A DNA stretch of 64,000 nucleotides from JBBRYW01 sp038253945 (GTDB lineage Bacteria > Actinomycetota > Thermoleophilia > Gaiellales > Gaiellaceae): positions 56,903-120,902 of the forward strand of contig JBBSGR010000006.1 of the NCBI GenBank assembly GCA_038253945.1, given 5' to 3'. Positions 1 to 7,957 of this stretch are shown piece by piece. Position numbers and translations under genes: made by a program. The notes under the pieces were generated by a model. The model was not told the origin of the DNA. It worked only from the letters and a program-made list of their open reading frames with translations, and did not search any database. Position 1 is the stretch's first letter. The number at the start of each line of letters is the position of its first letter.

Positions 1-1472
1 CACGAACCCCGGCTATGTACAGCGACTGGGTGAACGCGTTGTACTCGGTGTTCTCTTCCCAGATGCTCGCGTCTGCCGGCCCGAGGCCATTCGACTGGAT
101 GTTGTTCATCACGTAGTTCGCCGAGGCCTGCACCTGCGGCCAGACACCGTTCAGGAACGACGTGCTGCCGGTGATCTTCCAATGCTTGTAAACACCGACC
201 AAGAACGTGCCCATGCTGTCGTACTCCGGCTCCACGAACGAGATGTAGTTCCCGGACCACAAGTCGAACGTCGTGTGCCACGTCCCGTCGGTGTTCTGCA
301 CCGACTTCATCCAGTTCCAATAGTTCGCCGCTTCCGTGGTGTGGCCGGCGGCGTCGAGCGCCATCGCCGTGAACGCCGAATCGCGGGCCCACACCTTGTA
401 GCCGTACGAGCCAGGGTTTGTCGCAGCCGGGAACCCGCCGATCGTCGGGTTCTGCGAATTCTTGATCACGACGAGGTTGCGCGAGAACGCCGTGTTGACA
501 CCGGTATCGGACGAGCTGAGCGTGCTACCGCCGCTGAGCCAGCTCGAATAACTCGAGGCGGTCGAGGTGAACCAGTAGCCTCCCGTCTGGGCGCGCGCTG
601 TATCGGCGGCCGACTGAGCTGCCGACAGCGTCGAACCGAGGCCGAGGTAGTAGTAGAGCGTCGTGCTGCTGCCCGCACCGATCGTGACCTGGTTCTGGAA
701 TGCCAGGTCGACGTTCGGCGTCGAGATGCTGTTGTTGTTCGAGAGCACGCCGTTCGAATCGAACTGGCACCAGCCGGCGCCGGTCGGGTGCGTGCCGTTG
801 CAGTCGGCGTCATTGCCGGCCTGATGCGAGGTAGCGGTCTGGAACGCCCCAAGCACGACGGCGGCCTGACCCGAAGCGGTCATGTCACCGAATAGGGCGT
901 TGCGCGTTGAGTCGTAGCTCGCCGAGACGTTCGTCGACGTCGCTGTGTTGTTCAGGTGAACCTGGTCGAGGACGTTCCACACACGCGAAGACCCGCCCGG
1001 GTTCGTCAGCGTGTACCGAACGACGATGAACGGCTGGTTTGGGACGAGCACGTAATCGCGCTGAACCGCGATCGGAGTGCTTGAGCCGCTGTACTGCCCA
1101 TACGTGCTGTGCATCACCCCGCTCTCGTCCTGGTAACCGGTCGAGGTGAAGTTGTGGATTTGGTCGTACTTGGCGCTGCCTGTCTCGTCGCGGAAAAAGC
1201 CCGAGTAGTCGTTGATCTGGTTCGTCGACCACGCGTTCGAGTACCGCAGCTCGGCGATCCGTGGCCCGTACGTGCCCGTGTCGTTCTGGTTCAACTTGCT
1301 CGCCATCCAGATCGCCATCACGTTCGACCAGTTGGAGAGGTAAAGGCTCGCCGTGGACGTCGAGGATGGGTTCGTGATCGTCGTTGCGCCCGCGAGCGGC
1401 GTCTGCCGCAACCCTCCGGTCGCCAGAAGGGACAGAGCGATCAGTGCGGCGGCGAGCAGACGGAAAAGCATG
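1..1472 (-). CDS. Secreted GH15 glucoamylase/glucodextranase-like hydrolase (N-terminal part, cut by window edge)
   Basis: This reads as the first 490 residues of a secreted family-15 glycoside hydrolase, which removes glucose from alpha-glucans or dextran-type polymers outside the cell. A signal peptide starts MLFRLLAAALIALSLLATGG. A beta-rich N-terminal region follows, as in bacterial GH15 enzymes. The catalytic (alpha/alpha)6 domain begins with V-W-A-R-D-S-A-F (W361-D364) and A-L-D-A-A-G. W471-E-E-N474 matches the segment that carries the general-acid glutamate. The ATG at 1472 has a strong GGGGAGG Shine-Dalgarno 7 nt upstream. The C-terminus, with the catalytic base, lies beyond position 1. 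Family is fairly secure from these motifs; substrate is not. Confidence 0.8.
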
Positions 1473-1956
1473 GTTCCTCCCCGACGAGGGAACAGCGGTT
1501 GAGCTCTGGACGTTGGCGGACGTGGACTTCGTTCAGCATCTAACTTTATCTGCGAGCGAAAGTCAAGCCACGGTCGGATTCGCCGCCAAAACGTGGTCGT
1601 GAGACAGCTGTGGCAGGCCCTCATTCGCGGTCGGGGACTTCGTGAGACACCTCGATAAATGTGTCGTTACGCCCCTTGCAGCAGACACCCCAGGGTGTCG
1701 ACCAGAGCGTCTTCGACGGGATCATGGAGAGCCTCGCCGCCGCCGGGTCCCGCTAACTCGATTCAGTTTTCCGCGCCGGCTTCGCTGGCGGCCCGCGGCC
1801 GGGTGAAAACGGTGGATGATGTGGGGTGTCGTTCGCTGACGTCAGCGAGCGTGACGTGCGTGATCGTGGCCTCTTCTTGGCCGAATGAAATGCCACGAAC
1901 AAGCCATGCGGAAACGAGCTGCTGCTTCAGTGGATCTGTCGCAACCCGTCGCTGTC
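1473..1956. other. Intergenic stretch, no convincing gene
   Basis: No gene is supported in these 484 nt. On the plus strand, a GTG near 1660 opens a 31-codon frame ending near 1757 (C-terminus ESLAAAGSR). It could be the tail of a lost gene but has no recognisable domain. The promoter of the GH15 gene should lie at the left end, but I could not pick a convincing -35/-10 pair. Confidence 0.5.
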
Positions 1957-2544
1957 TCAGCGTGGCTTGACGCACATGACCAGCTTTGTCGCCATCCACG
2001 GGCCTCCGTACCAGAAGCGGGGGCCGAGGTTCTTCTCCTTGACATCGTTCAGGCCGAGCTGCCGGAGCCGTCTCACGTATTCGCGGGCGAACTTGATGTC
2101 AGCGATCGCGAGGCGGCCGCCTCGCCTCACCACCCTCACTGCGTCCTCGATTGCGGCGGCGCGCCCCTCGGCCGAGCTGATGTTGTGAATCGCCAGGCTG
2201 TCACAGCGAGATCGAACGAGGCATCGGCGAAAGGCAACTCGCGCATTGTCGGCCGTCTCCAGCTGCACGCGCTCCGCGACTTCCTCCAGCTCCGCATTCC
2301 TGCGGGTTGCCTCAACGTCATTCCCGGATTGGTCGGACGACTTCCACACATCGACACCGACAGCCTGCCCGTGCGGCAGAACCTTTGCCGCAAGCATGAG
2401 CACTGCGCCGCGGCCGCAGCCGAGATCGATAATGTGCTCGTCCCCTCTGAGTCCGAGCGACTGAAGGAGCTCCGCCCAGATCGAGCGACCCACTCGCCCA
2501 GGCCGCGATCGCAACGCGACCAGAACAAGCATCGCGACGCTCAT
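1957..2544 (-). CDS. Class I SAM-dependent methyltransferase, apparently damaged
   Basis: The 195-residue frame has a SAM-binding motif I, D-L-G-C-G-R-G (residues 40-46), then V-G-V-D, and a C-terminal F-W-Y-G-G-P segment typical of a small membrane-associated methyltransferase family. Two things look broken. Residues about 99-114 are nonsense in this frame, while the next frame reads M-R-E-L-P-F-A-D-A-S-F-D-L-A-V-T, the expected post-motif-II sequence. So one base seems gained near 2247 and one lost near 2200, restoring the frame. Also, family-like sequence (Y-G-F-E-A-P) continues in frame upstream of the ATG, back to the stop codon of the next gene, with no ATG, GTG or TTG. Function is probably lost, unless these are sequencing errors. 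Substrate unknown. Confidence 0.6.
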   Translation of the reverse strand: MSVAMLVLVALRSRPGRVGRSIWAELLQSLGLRGDEHIIDLGCGRGAVLMLAAKVLPHGQAVGVDVWKSSDQSGNDVEATRRNAELEEVAERVQLETADNARVAFRRCLVRSRCDSLAIHNISSAEGRAAAIEDAVRVVRRGGRLAIADIKFAREYVRRLRQLGLNDVKEKNLGPRFWYGGPWMATKLVMCVKPR

Positions 2545-2670
2545 GATGGCAGGTACACGCGGCGCCTCGAACCCGTACCTGCCCTTCCTGGTCGGGATGT
2601 CACGCCAGATCGCGCGACCCCAGCAGTCCGCAGCGAAGAGAGGGGGGAGCGCAAAGGCGCTGGCTCGCCC

Positions 2671-4548
2671 CTACCAGGCCCCGCCGCCACCACCACCGCC
2701 GCCACCACCACCGCCGCCCGAGAAACCGCCGCCTCCACCGCCCGAGCCGCTCGACGGCGGCGCGAGAGCGGAGCCGAACCCGGAGCTCAAGTCCCCGATC
2801 GAGAGTGCCGACGGGCCCGAGCCGAGATCGCCGTTCGGGCTGATCCAGTAGATCCGGCTCGAGTCGGCGAGCTCCTTCGGCATGTGCAGGTGCGCGCCTT
2901 GGAGCACGCGCTCGGCGATCCCGAACGTGATTCCGTAGACGAGGTAGCGCTCCCAGAGAGCGAGGGAGGCCGGCGGCGCCTCTTGAAGCCGTGGGAAATC
3001 CGTCAGGTAGTGCCGGAACGCATCCCAGCGCTTGGCCTCGAGCTGCGCGGCCGGCCGGCGCCTGCGCCAGAGCCGCACCGAGAGCGCGCCGAGCAGGCAC
3101 GCCGCTGCGTCGACGGCGGCGGCCGAGCCGACCGCGATCAGGACGATGTCGTTCCAGCGCGGGGCCACCGAGCGGAAGCCGGAGATCCCGACCACGAGCA
3201 TCACCAGGGCCGCGAGCGCGAAGAGGACGAGTCCTCCCAGCAGCAGGACGATACCCCGGTCGTCGAACCACTCCATCCTGTCGACTGCCTTGGAGACGCC
3301 GCTCTTGAACGCCGTGAACCGGGAGCTGTTGGACGTTCGGTGCTCCTCGATCCGGTCTCGAAAGCGCGACAGGCGCTCCGAGCCGTCGCCGATCACGGCG
3401 TCCGCCACGGCCGCCACGCTCTTCTCGAAGGGAGCGAGACCGGTCAACTTCTCGCTTCTCGTCAGCTCGAGATCGGCAACCTGCTGGTGGCGGATCCCGC
3501 CCCAGACCTTCCGCTCGGTGGTCACGGGCGCGGCGGTGTACTGCCCGCGGCGGATCAGGTCGAACAGCGTGGCCGTGAATTCCAGCGAGCCGACGCTCGA
3601 GCGTTGGCTCAGGAGAGGCGGCACGAGCGCCGGCTGCAGGTCCCCTGGTGGTTCCTGCTCGTACTCGCGGTCGTAGGATGCGCCGCGTTCGCGGCCGAAG
3701 ACGAGGTAGACGGCCGCGAGGAGCGCGAGAGCGGGGAGGAGGGCGAGCGCGAGCAGCAGCAGCAGATAGGAGCCGACGTTATCGAGCGCTCGATCGATCC
3801 GGGCCCGGTTGCGCTCGTAGGAGCGGGCGTCGGCCCGCTCGCTCGAGACGATCTGTGCGAGCGCCTTGCCGCGCTCGACTTTCATGCCGCCGGTCGATGT
3901 GAAGGCCGACCGGGGAAGCAGCGCCCGCAGCTCGACGAACTGCCGTGCCGGCACGACGACGGCGCGCAGGAGGACTCGGTGGCCGCGGAGCGACACGTCG
4001 CCCCGAACGGAGACGGGATGACCCCACGCGCGCACGATCCGCCCCGGTCCGGTCAGGGTCGCCGTGAGCCGTCCAAGGGGCTCTTGCCACTCGTCCCCCC
4101 ACACCTCCAGATTGACGTCGACGACGTCGTCGTGTGCGACCGCGAGCCCGCGCAACCGGTAGTGAACGTGGAACGTCCGCTGCTCGCTCAGAGCGTGGTA
4201 GTGCCAGACGACGCGGATGCCCTTCTTCGTGCGGGTCGTGCCGAACGTGCCGGGAGCGCCGCTCGAGCCGAGCTCGGCAGACGCGCCAGGCCGGTACACC
4301 GTCCCGCCTTCGGAGACCGCGACCTGATCGAGCTCTTCTCCCTGCCGCAGCGGGATCTCGCGGAAGCCGCCGCTAAACGCGCCGTCGAACTTGTACGTCA
4401 AGCTCTCGTCGACGAGCAGCGTGCCATCGGCGGTCGTCTGCACCGCGACGTCGGCGGACGGCAGGGTGAACGATTTCCCGGCAGCTGCGGCGGGGACGAG
4501 GAGTGCCAGCGCTGTGAGAGGGAGGGCGAGCCGGGCGAGCCGGCTCAA
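2671..4548 (-). CDS. DUF2207-family membrane protein with Gly-rich C-terminus
   Basis: A 625-residue membrane protein of the DUF2207 (predicted membrane protein) family. It has an N-terminal signal/anchor (residues 1-23), an extracytoplasmic beta-rich domain (about 25-250), a membrane helix at 258-285, a cytoplasmic region, two more helices near 432-455 and 467-490, and a C-terminus dominated by glycine runs ending G-A-W. Its biochemical role is unknown. The best start is TTG at 4548: its TTGA overlaps the TGA stop of lemA by 4 nt and an AGGTG lies just upstream, which implies translational coupling. LemA plus DUF2207 is a recurrent pair, and the two probably act together at the membrane. Confidence 0.78.
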   Translation of the reverse strand: MSRLARLALPLTALALLVPAAAAGKSFTLPSADVAVQTTADGTLLVDESLTYKFDGAFSGGFREIPLRQGEELDQVAVSEGGTVYRPGASAELGSSGAPGTFGTTRTKKGIRVVWHYHALSEQRTFHVHYRLRGLAVAHDDVVDVNLEVWGDEWQEPLGRLTATLTGPGRIVRAWGHPVSVRGDVSLRGHRVLLRAVVVPARQFVELRALLPRSAFTSTGGMKVERGKALAQIVSSERADARSYERNRARIDRALDNVGSYLLLLLALALLPALALLAAVYLVFGRERGASYDREYEQEPPGDLQPALVPPLLSQRSSVGSLEFTATLFDLIRRGQYTAAPVTTERKVWGGIRHQQVADLELTRSEKLTGLAPFEKSVAAVADAVIGDGSERLSRFRDRIEEHRTSNSSRFTAFKSGVSKAVDRMEWFDDRGIVLLLGGLVLFALAALVMLVVGISGFRSVAPRWNDIVLIAVGSAAAVDAAACLLGALSVRLWRRRRPAAQLEAKRWDAFRHYLTDFPRLQEAPPASLALWERYLVYGITFGIAERVLQGAHLHMPKELADSSRIYWISPNGDLGSGPSALSIGDLSSGFGSALAPPSSGSGGGGGGFSGGGGGGGGGGGGGAW

Positions 4549-5096
4549 AAGCGCACCTGAGGCGCCTCCCTGGCGGCTTCCTCGATCTCGAAGTAGGGCC
4601 TGCTCTCGAACTTGAAGGCGCCGGCGACCAGGTTGGTGGGCACGGTGCCGACTGCGTTGTTGTAGGTGAGCGTCGCGTCGTTGTAGATCTGCCTGGACAC
4701 CGCGATCTTCTGCTCGGTGTCCGTCAGCTGCGCCTGAAGTTGCTGGAAGTTCTCGGTGGCGCGGAGCTGCGGATACGCCTCCGCGACGGCGAACAGGCGG
4801 CCGAGCGCGGCGGTCAAGACGTTCTCTGCCTGAGCCTGCTGCTCGACGGTTCCGGCGGCTTGGGCAGCGGAACGCGCCTTCGTCACCTCCTCGAAGGTCT
4901 CGCGCTCGTGAGAGGCGTAGCCCTTGACGGTCTCGATCAGGTTGGGGATCAGGTCGTACCGGCGTTTGAGCTGCACGTCGACCTGGGCCCAGGAGTTCTG
5001 GACGCGGTTCCGCAGCCGGACCAGCCGGTTGTACGCGAGCACCACGAAGAGCGCCGCGACGACGACGACGGCGGTGCCGATGACAGCCCACAGCAC
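4545..5096 (-). CDS. lemA: LemA family membrane protein
   Basis: 183 residues with one N-terminal membrane helix (about 1-24) followed by a long alpha-helical domain. It carries LemA hallmarks: N-R-L-V-R-L-R-N-R-V near residue 23, R-R-Y-D-L-I-P-N-L (45-53) and the C-terminal half N-D-A-T-L-T-Y-N-N-A-V. The protein is thought to be anchored with a mostly exposed helical bundle; its molecular function is not established. It is the first gene of a two-gene unit and overlaps the DUF2207 gene by 4 nt. Confidence 0.88.
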   Translation of the reverse strand: MLWAVIGTAVVVVAALFVVLAYNRLVRLRNRVQNSWAQVDVQLKRRYDLIPNLIETVKGYASHERETFEEVTKARSAAQAAGTVEQQAQAENVLTAALGRLFAVAEAYPQLRATENFQQLQAQLTDTEQKIAVSRQIYNDATLTYNNAVGTVPTNLVAGAFKFESRPYFEIEEAAREAPQVRF

Positions 5097-5106
5097 GCCG
5101 CGGACT

Positions 5107-5865
5107 CTAACGTCTTGCGACCCAGATCGTGTCCTCGCCGTCGGTGTATGGCCTGCGGTCGAACCAGCCGTAACAGGCCTGGACGGTGAGACCGGCCCGC
5201 TCGATCAGGCCAGCCCACTCGAGCGGCGAGAGCCACGCCAGCGACATCGTCGAGTGGTGAGTCTCGTCGCGCACGGAGAGATCGAGCGTGCGGTTCGCGC
5301 TATCCCAATCGGCGCGCTCCCAGATGCCGGGCTCCCGCTCGATCCAGCGGCCGTCGGTCTCGTCGATGTCGTCCTGGCCCGGCGCGAAGACGTCGAACAC
5401 GAGGCGGCCGTTCGGCTGCAGCAACTTCCTCGCGGCGTTGAGCGCGGCGAGCCGGTCGGTTTCAGTACGCAAGTGGAGGTACGAGCGAAACGGGCAGATG
5501 ACCAGCTCGACTCGTTCGGAGACCGGCGGATCGCGTAGGTCCCCGAGGCGGAGATCGACGAGCTGAGCAACCCCGGCGCTCTCGGCTGCCTGCCGGCAGA
5601 GCCCGAGCATCTCGGCCGAGGTGTCGATTCCAATCACCTTGCTCCCGTCCTGTGCGACTGGAATTGCGATCCGCCCCGTGCCGACGGCGAGCTCCACCAC
5701 GGTCCCGCCTGACCGTCGCGCCTCCTCGACATAGAACTCGACGTCCTCGGTGACGCTGCGGCTCCAGGCGTCGTACAGCCGGGCGATCGCGTCGTACGGG
5801 CTGACGGGATGAGCGCCCGCCGCCTGCGTCTCATTGGCACGATCTCGTTCCACTCTCTCAACCAT
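5107..5865 (-). CDS. Class I SAM-dependent methyltransferase (paralog A)
   Basis: 252 residues. Motif I is V-V-E-L-A-V-G-T-G-R-I, followed by G-I-D-T-S as the acidic residue that binds the SAM ribose. The C-terminus reads Y-G-W-F-D-R-R-P and I-W-V-A-R-R. The ATG at 5865 is preferred because GGGAGAGG sits 9-10 nt upstream; the longer in-frame extension looks non-coding. It is a clear paralog of the next gene upstream (same L-A-V-G-T-G-R, Y-G-W-F-D-R-R-P and W-V-A-R-R blocks), so this is a tandem duplication. Substrate unknown. Confidence 0.78.
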   Translation of the reverse strand: MVERVERDRANETQAAGAHPVSPYDAIARLYDAWSRSVTEDVEFYVEEARRSGGTVVELAVGTGRIAIPVAQDGSKVIGIDTSAEMLGLCRQAAESAGVAQLVDLRLGDLRDPPVSERVELVICPFRSYLHLRTETDRLAALNAARKLLQPNGRLVFDVFAPGQDDIDETDGRWIEREPGIWERADWDSANRTLDLSVRDETHHSTMSLAWLSPLEWAGLIERAGLTVQACYGWFDRRPYTDGEDTIWVARR

Positions 5866-5931
5866 CCATGCGCCTCTCCCCAGTAGCCTTGGGACCGGAG
5901 GGAGGTTCGCGGCCGGCCCCAAGGGCAAACC

Positions 5932-6624
5932 CTACGCCGGCCGGCGCGCGACCCAGACGAATTCCCTGCTCTCTGCCTCGAACGGGCGCCGATCGAACCA
6001 GCCGTAGAGCGCCTCGACCTCGAGCCCCGCCACCTCGATCAGCCCTTCCCACTCCGAGCGGGTCACCCACCAGAGCGAGATCTTGCCGCCTGTAGCGAGG
6101 GTAATGTCGAGACGGTTGTCGGCCGGGGCGTGCTCGATCGTGTGTGAGGTTGCGCCCTCCTCGTGGAATCCCTCGTTCGCGGCCGCGATGCCGTAGTCGA
6201 AGACGAAGGCGTTCCAGGCGAACCGCCCGCCCGGGCGAAGCGACGCTGCCACACGCTCGAAGACGCGCCGTTTGTCGTGCCATGTCGGCAGGTGCAGGAG
6301 CGAGCGGGCCGGGCAGTACACGAGGCCGGCCGGCTCGTCGAGTTCGAGATCCCGCATGTCGGCTTCACGCAGGTCGAGCTCGACTCCCGCCTGGAGGGCT
6401 CGCTCGCGCGCCTGGGCGAGCATGGCCGGGGACGAATCGATCCCGATCACGCGTCGCCCGGTCTCGCGCGCGACCGGCACGCCCACGCGGCCGGTGCCGA
6501 CGGCGAGCTCGACGACCGGCCCCTCGCACCGGTCGGCGAGCTCGGCGTAGAAGGCCACGTCCTCGGTCATGTCAGCCGACCATTGGTCGTAGACCGCGGC
6601 GAACGGCTCGTAGGCAGAAGGCAT
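5932..6624 (-). CDS. Class I SAM-dependent methyltransferase (paralog B)
   Basis: 230 residues starting M-P-S-A-Y-E-P-F. It has motif I V-V-E-L-A-V-G-T-G-R-V, G-I-D-S-S-P-A-M-L, and a C-terminal Y-G-W-F-D-R-R-P-F block shared with its neighbour 66 nt downstream. The upstream in-frame ATG at 6663 is less likely, because homology to the paralog begins after 6624. CATACT lies 7 nt before this ATG and no Shine-Dalgarno is visible, so the mRNA may be leaderless. Small-molecule methyltransferase is the safe level of call. Confidence 0.77.
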   Translation of the reverse strand: MPSAYEPFAAVYDQWSADMTEDVAFYAELADRCEGPVVELAVGTGRVGVPVARETGRRVIGIDSSPAMLAQARERALQAGVELDLREADMRDLELDEPAGLVYCPARSLLHLPTWHDKRRVFERVAASLRPGGRFAWNAFVFDYGIAAANEGFHEEGATSHTIEHAPADNRLDITLATGGKISLWWVTRSEWEGLIEVAGLEVEALYGWFDRRPFEAESREFVWVARRPA

Positions 6625-6748
6625 CGCTGGCAGTATGGCCACGCCCCCACTGGGAGCCAGCACGGCTTGCCGCGACGCGGGGCGCAGCGCCTCCTCTTGG
6701 GGCGCTCCCCGGCTCGAAGCCCGCAGCCCGCGCTGAGCTATGCGTCGC

Positions 6749-6859
6749 TATCCTTGCTCTCCGTGCTCGCCCGTTCCGCCTTCCTGTTTACGGTGCCCCG
6801 GCTCGCCGCCGGGAGCCCGCGCTAGACGCGGTCGAGCTCCTCGCACATCGAGCCGGGGC
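6749..6859 (+). promoter_or_regulatory. Possible pheST leader peptide and attenuator
   Basis: TATCCT (6749-6754) lies 8 nt before a GTG (6763). That GTG opens a 20-codon reading frame ending TAG at 6823-6825 and containing A-F-L-F. GCCCCGGCTCG (6795-6805), inside the frame, is exactly complementary to 6849-6859, while part of the same arm (6800-6804) can also pair with GAGCC at 6813-6817. Two exclusive structures over a short Phe-containing frame just before pheS recall pheM-type attenuation. Only two Phe codons are present and no T-tract follows, so this is a hypothesis. Confidence 0.35.
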
Positions 6860-6910
6860 ATCGCAGCGCCGCTGCGGCGGTATGTCGGATCCCAACGAGC
6901 TGGAGGACGC

Positions 6911-7957
6911 ATGAGCGGGACCGGAAGTAAGAGGAGATCGCGGTCGGCTACAGTCGCCGCCGTGGACGTCGAGACCCTCGAGCGCGAGGCGCTGAGCGCG
7001 ATCGAGGCCTGCTCGACTCTCTCCGAGCTCGACGAGGTGCGCATCCGCTACCTCGGGCGGAAGAGCGAGCTCAAGCAGGCGCTCCGGACCGCCCGCGATC
7101 GCGAGTCCGGCATGGCGCTGAACGCGGCACGCGAGCGGCTCGAGCAAGCGGTCGAAGCGCGGCGGGAGCAGCTCGAGCGACGCGAGCTCGAGCGGGCACT
7201 CGCCGAGGACACGATCGACGTGACCCTCCCCGGCGAGGAGCGGCAACTCGGGACGCTGCATCCGACCACGCTCACTCGCCGTCTCGTCGAGGACGCGTTC
7301 CTCGGGCTCGGCTACGAGGTGATCGACGACCGCGAGGTGGAGACGGCGCACTACAACTTCGACCAGCTCGCCTTCCCGCCGGCGCACCCAACGCGCTCGC
7401 CGCGCGACACCTTCTTCTTGGACGACGAGCGGCTCCTGCGCACGGAGACCTCGCCGTCACAGATCCACGTCATGGAGGCGAAGGGGCCGCCGATCTACAT
7501 GGTCTCGCTCGGCCGTGTCTACCGGCGGGACGAGATCACGCCCACGCGCTTTCCGATCTTCCACCAGTTCGAGGGTCTCGCGGTCGACCGGAAGCTGACG
7601 CTCGCCGACCTGAAGGGAACGCTGCTCCACGTGATGCGCGCCCTCTACGGCGAGAGCCGCCAGGTGCGGTTCCGAACACACTTCTTTCCCTTCACCGAGC
7701 CGTCGATCGAGCCGGACGTCTCCTGTCCGATCTGCGAGATGGCGGGGTGCCGGACGTGCAAGTTCACGGGCTGGATCGAGATGGGCGGCGCCGGAATGGT
7801 CGACCCGCGCGTCTTCGAGAACGTCGGCATCGACCCGAACGCGTGGACGGGCTTCGCCTTCGGCTGCGGGATCGAGCGGGCGGCGCAGCTGCGCCACGGC
7901 ATTCCCGAGATTCGCCCGTTCTGGGACAACGACCTGCGCGTCCTGCGCCAGTTCTGA
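6911..7957 (+). CDS. pheS: Phenylalanyl-tRNA synthetase alpha subunit
   Basis: 348 residues; the class II catalytic subunit that charges tRNA-Phe in the cytoplasm as an alpha2beta2 enzyme with PheT. Visible parts are an N-terminal helical coiled-coil arm, then H-P-T-T-L (the conserved HP motif), motif 2 around G-R-V-Y-R-R-D-E-I-T-P-T-R, F-H-Q-F-E-G, and motif 3 G-F-A-F-G-C-G-I-E-R. The start ATG is fixed by GGAGG 7 nt upstream. The stop codon shares one base with the pheT start, so the two subunits are translationally coupled. Confidence 0.95.
   Translation: MSGTGSKRRSRSATVAAVDVETLEREALSAIEACSTLSELDEVRIRYLGRKSELKQALRTARDRESGMALNAARERLEQAVEARREQLERRELERALAEDTIDVTLPGEERQLGTLHPTTLTRRLVEDAFLGLGYEVIDDREVETAHYNFDQLAFPPAHPTRSPRDTFFLDDERLLRTETSPSQIHVMEAKGPPIYMVSLGRVYRRDEITPTRFPIFHQFEGLAVDRKLTLADLKGTLLHVMRALYGESRQVRFRTHFFPFTEPSIEPDVSCPICEMAGCRTCKFTGWIEMGGAGMVDPRVFENVGIDPNAWTGFAFGCGIERAAQLRHGIPEIRPFWDNDLRVLRQF

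Noticed and set aside
1885..4560. An 891-codon plus-strand frame
   Set aside because: Antisense to the methyltransferase and DUF2207 genes, Arg/Ala-rich and without any domain.
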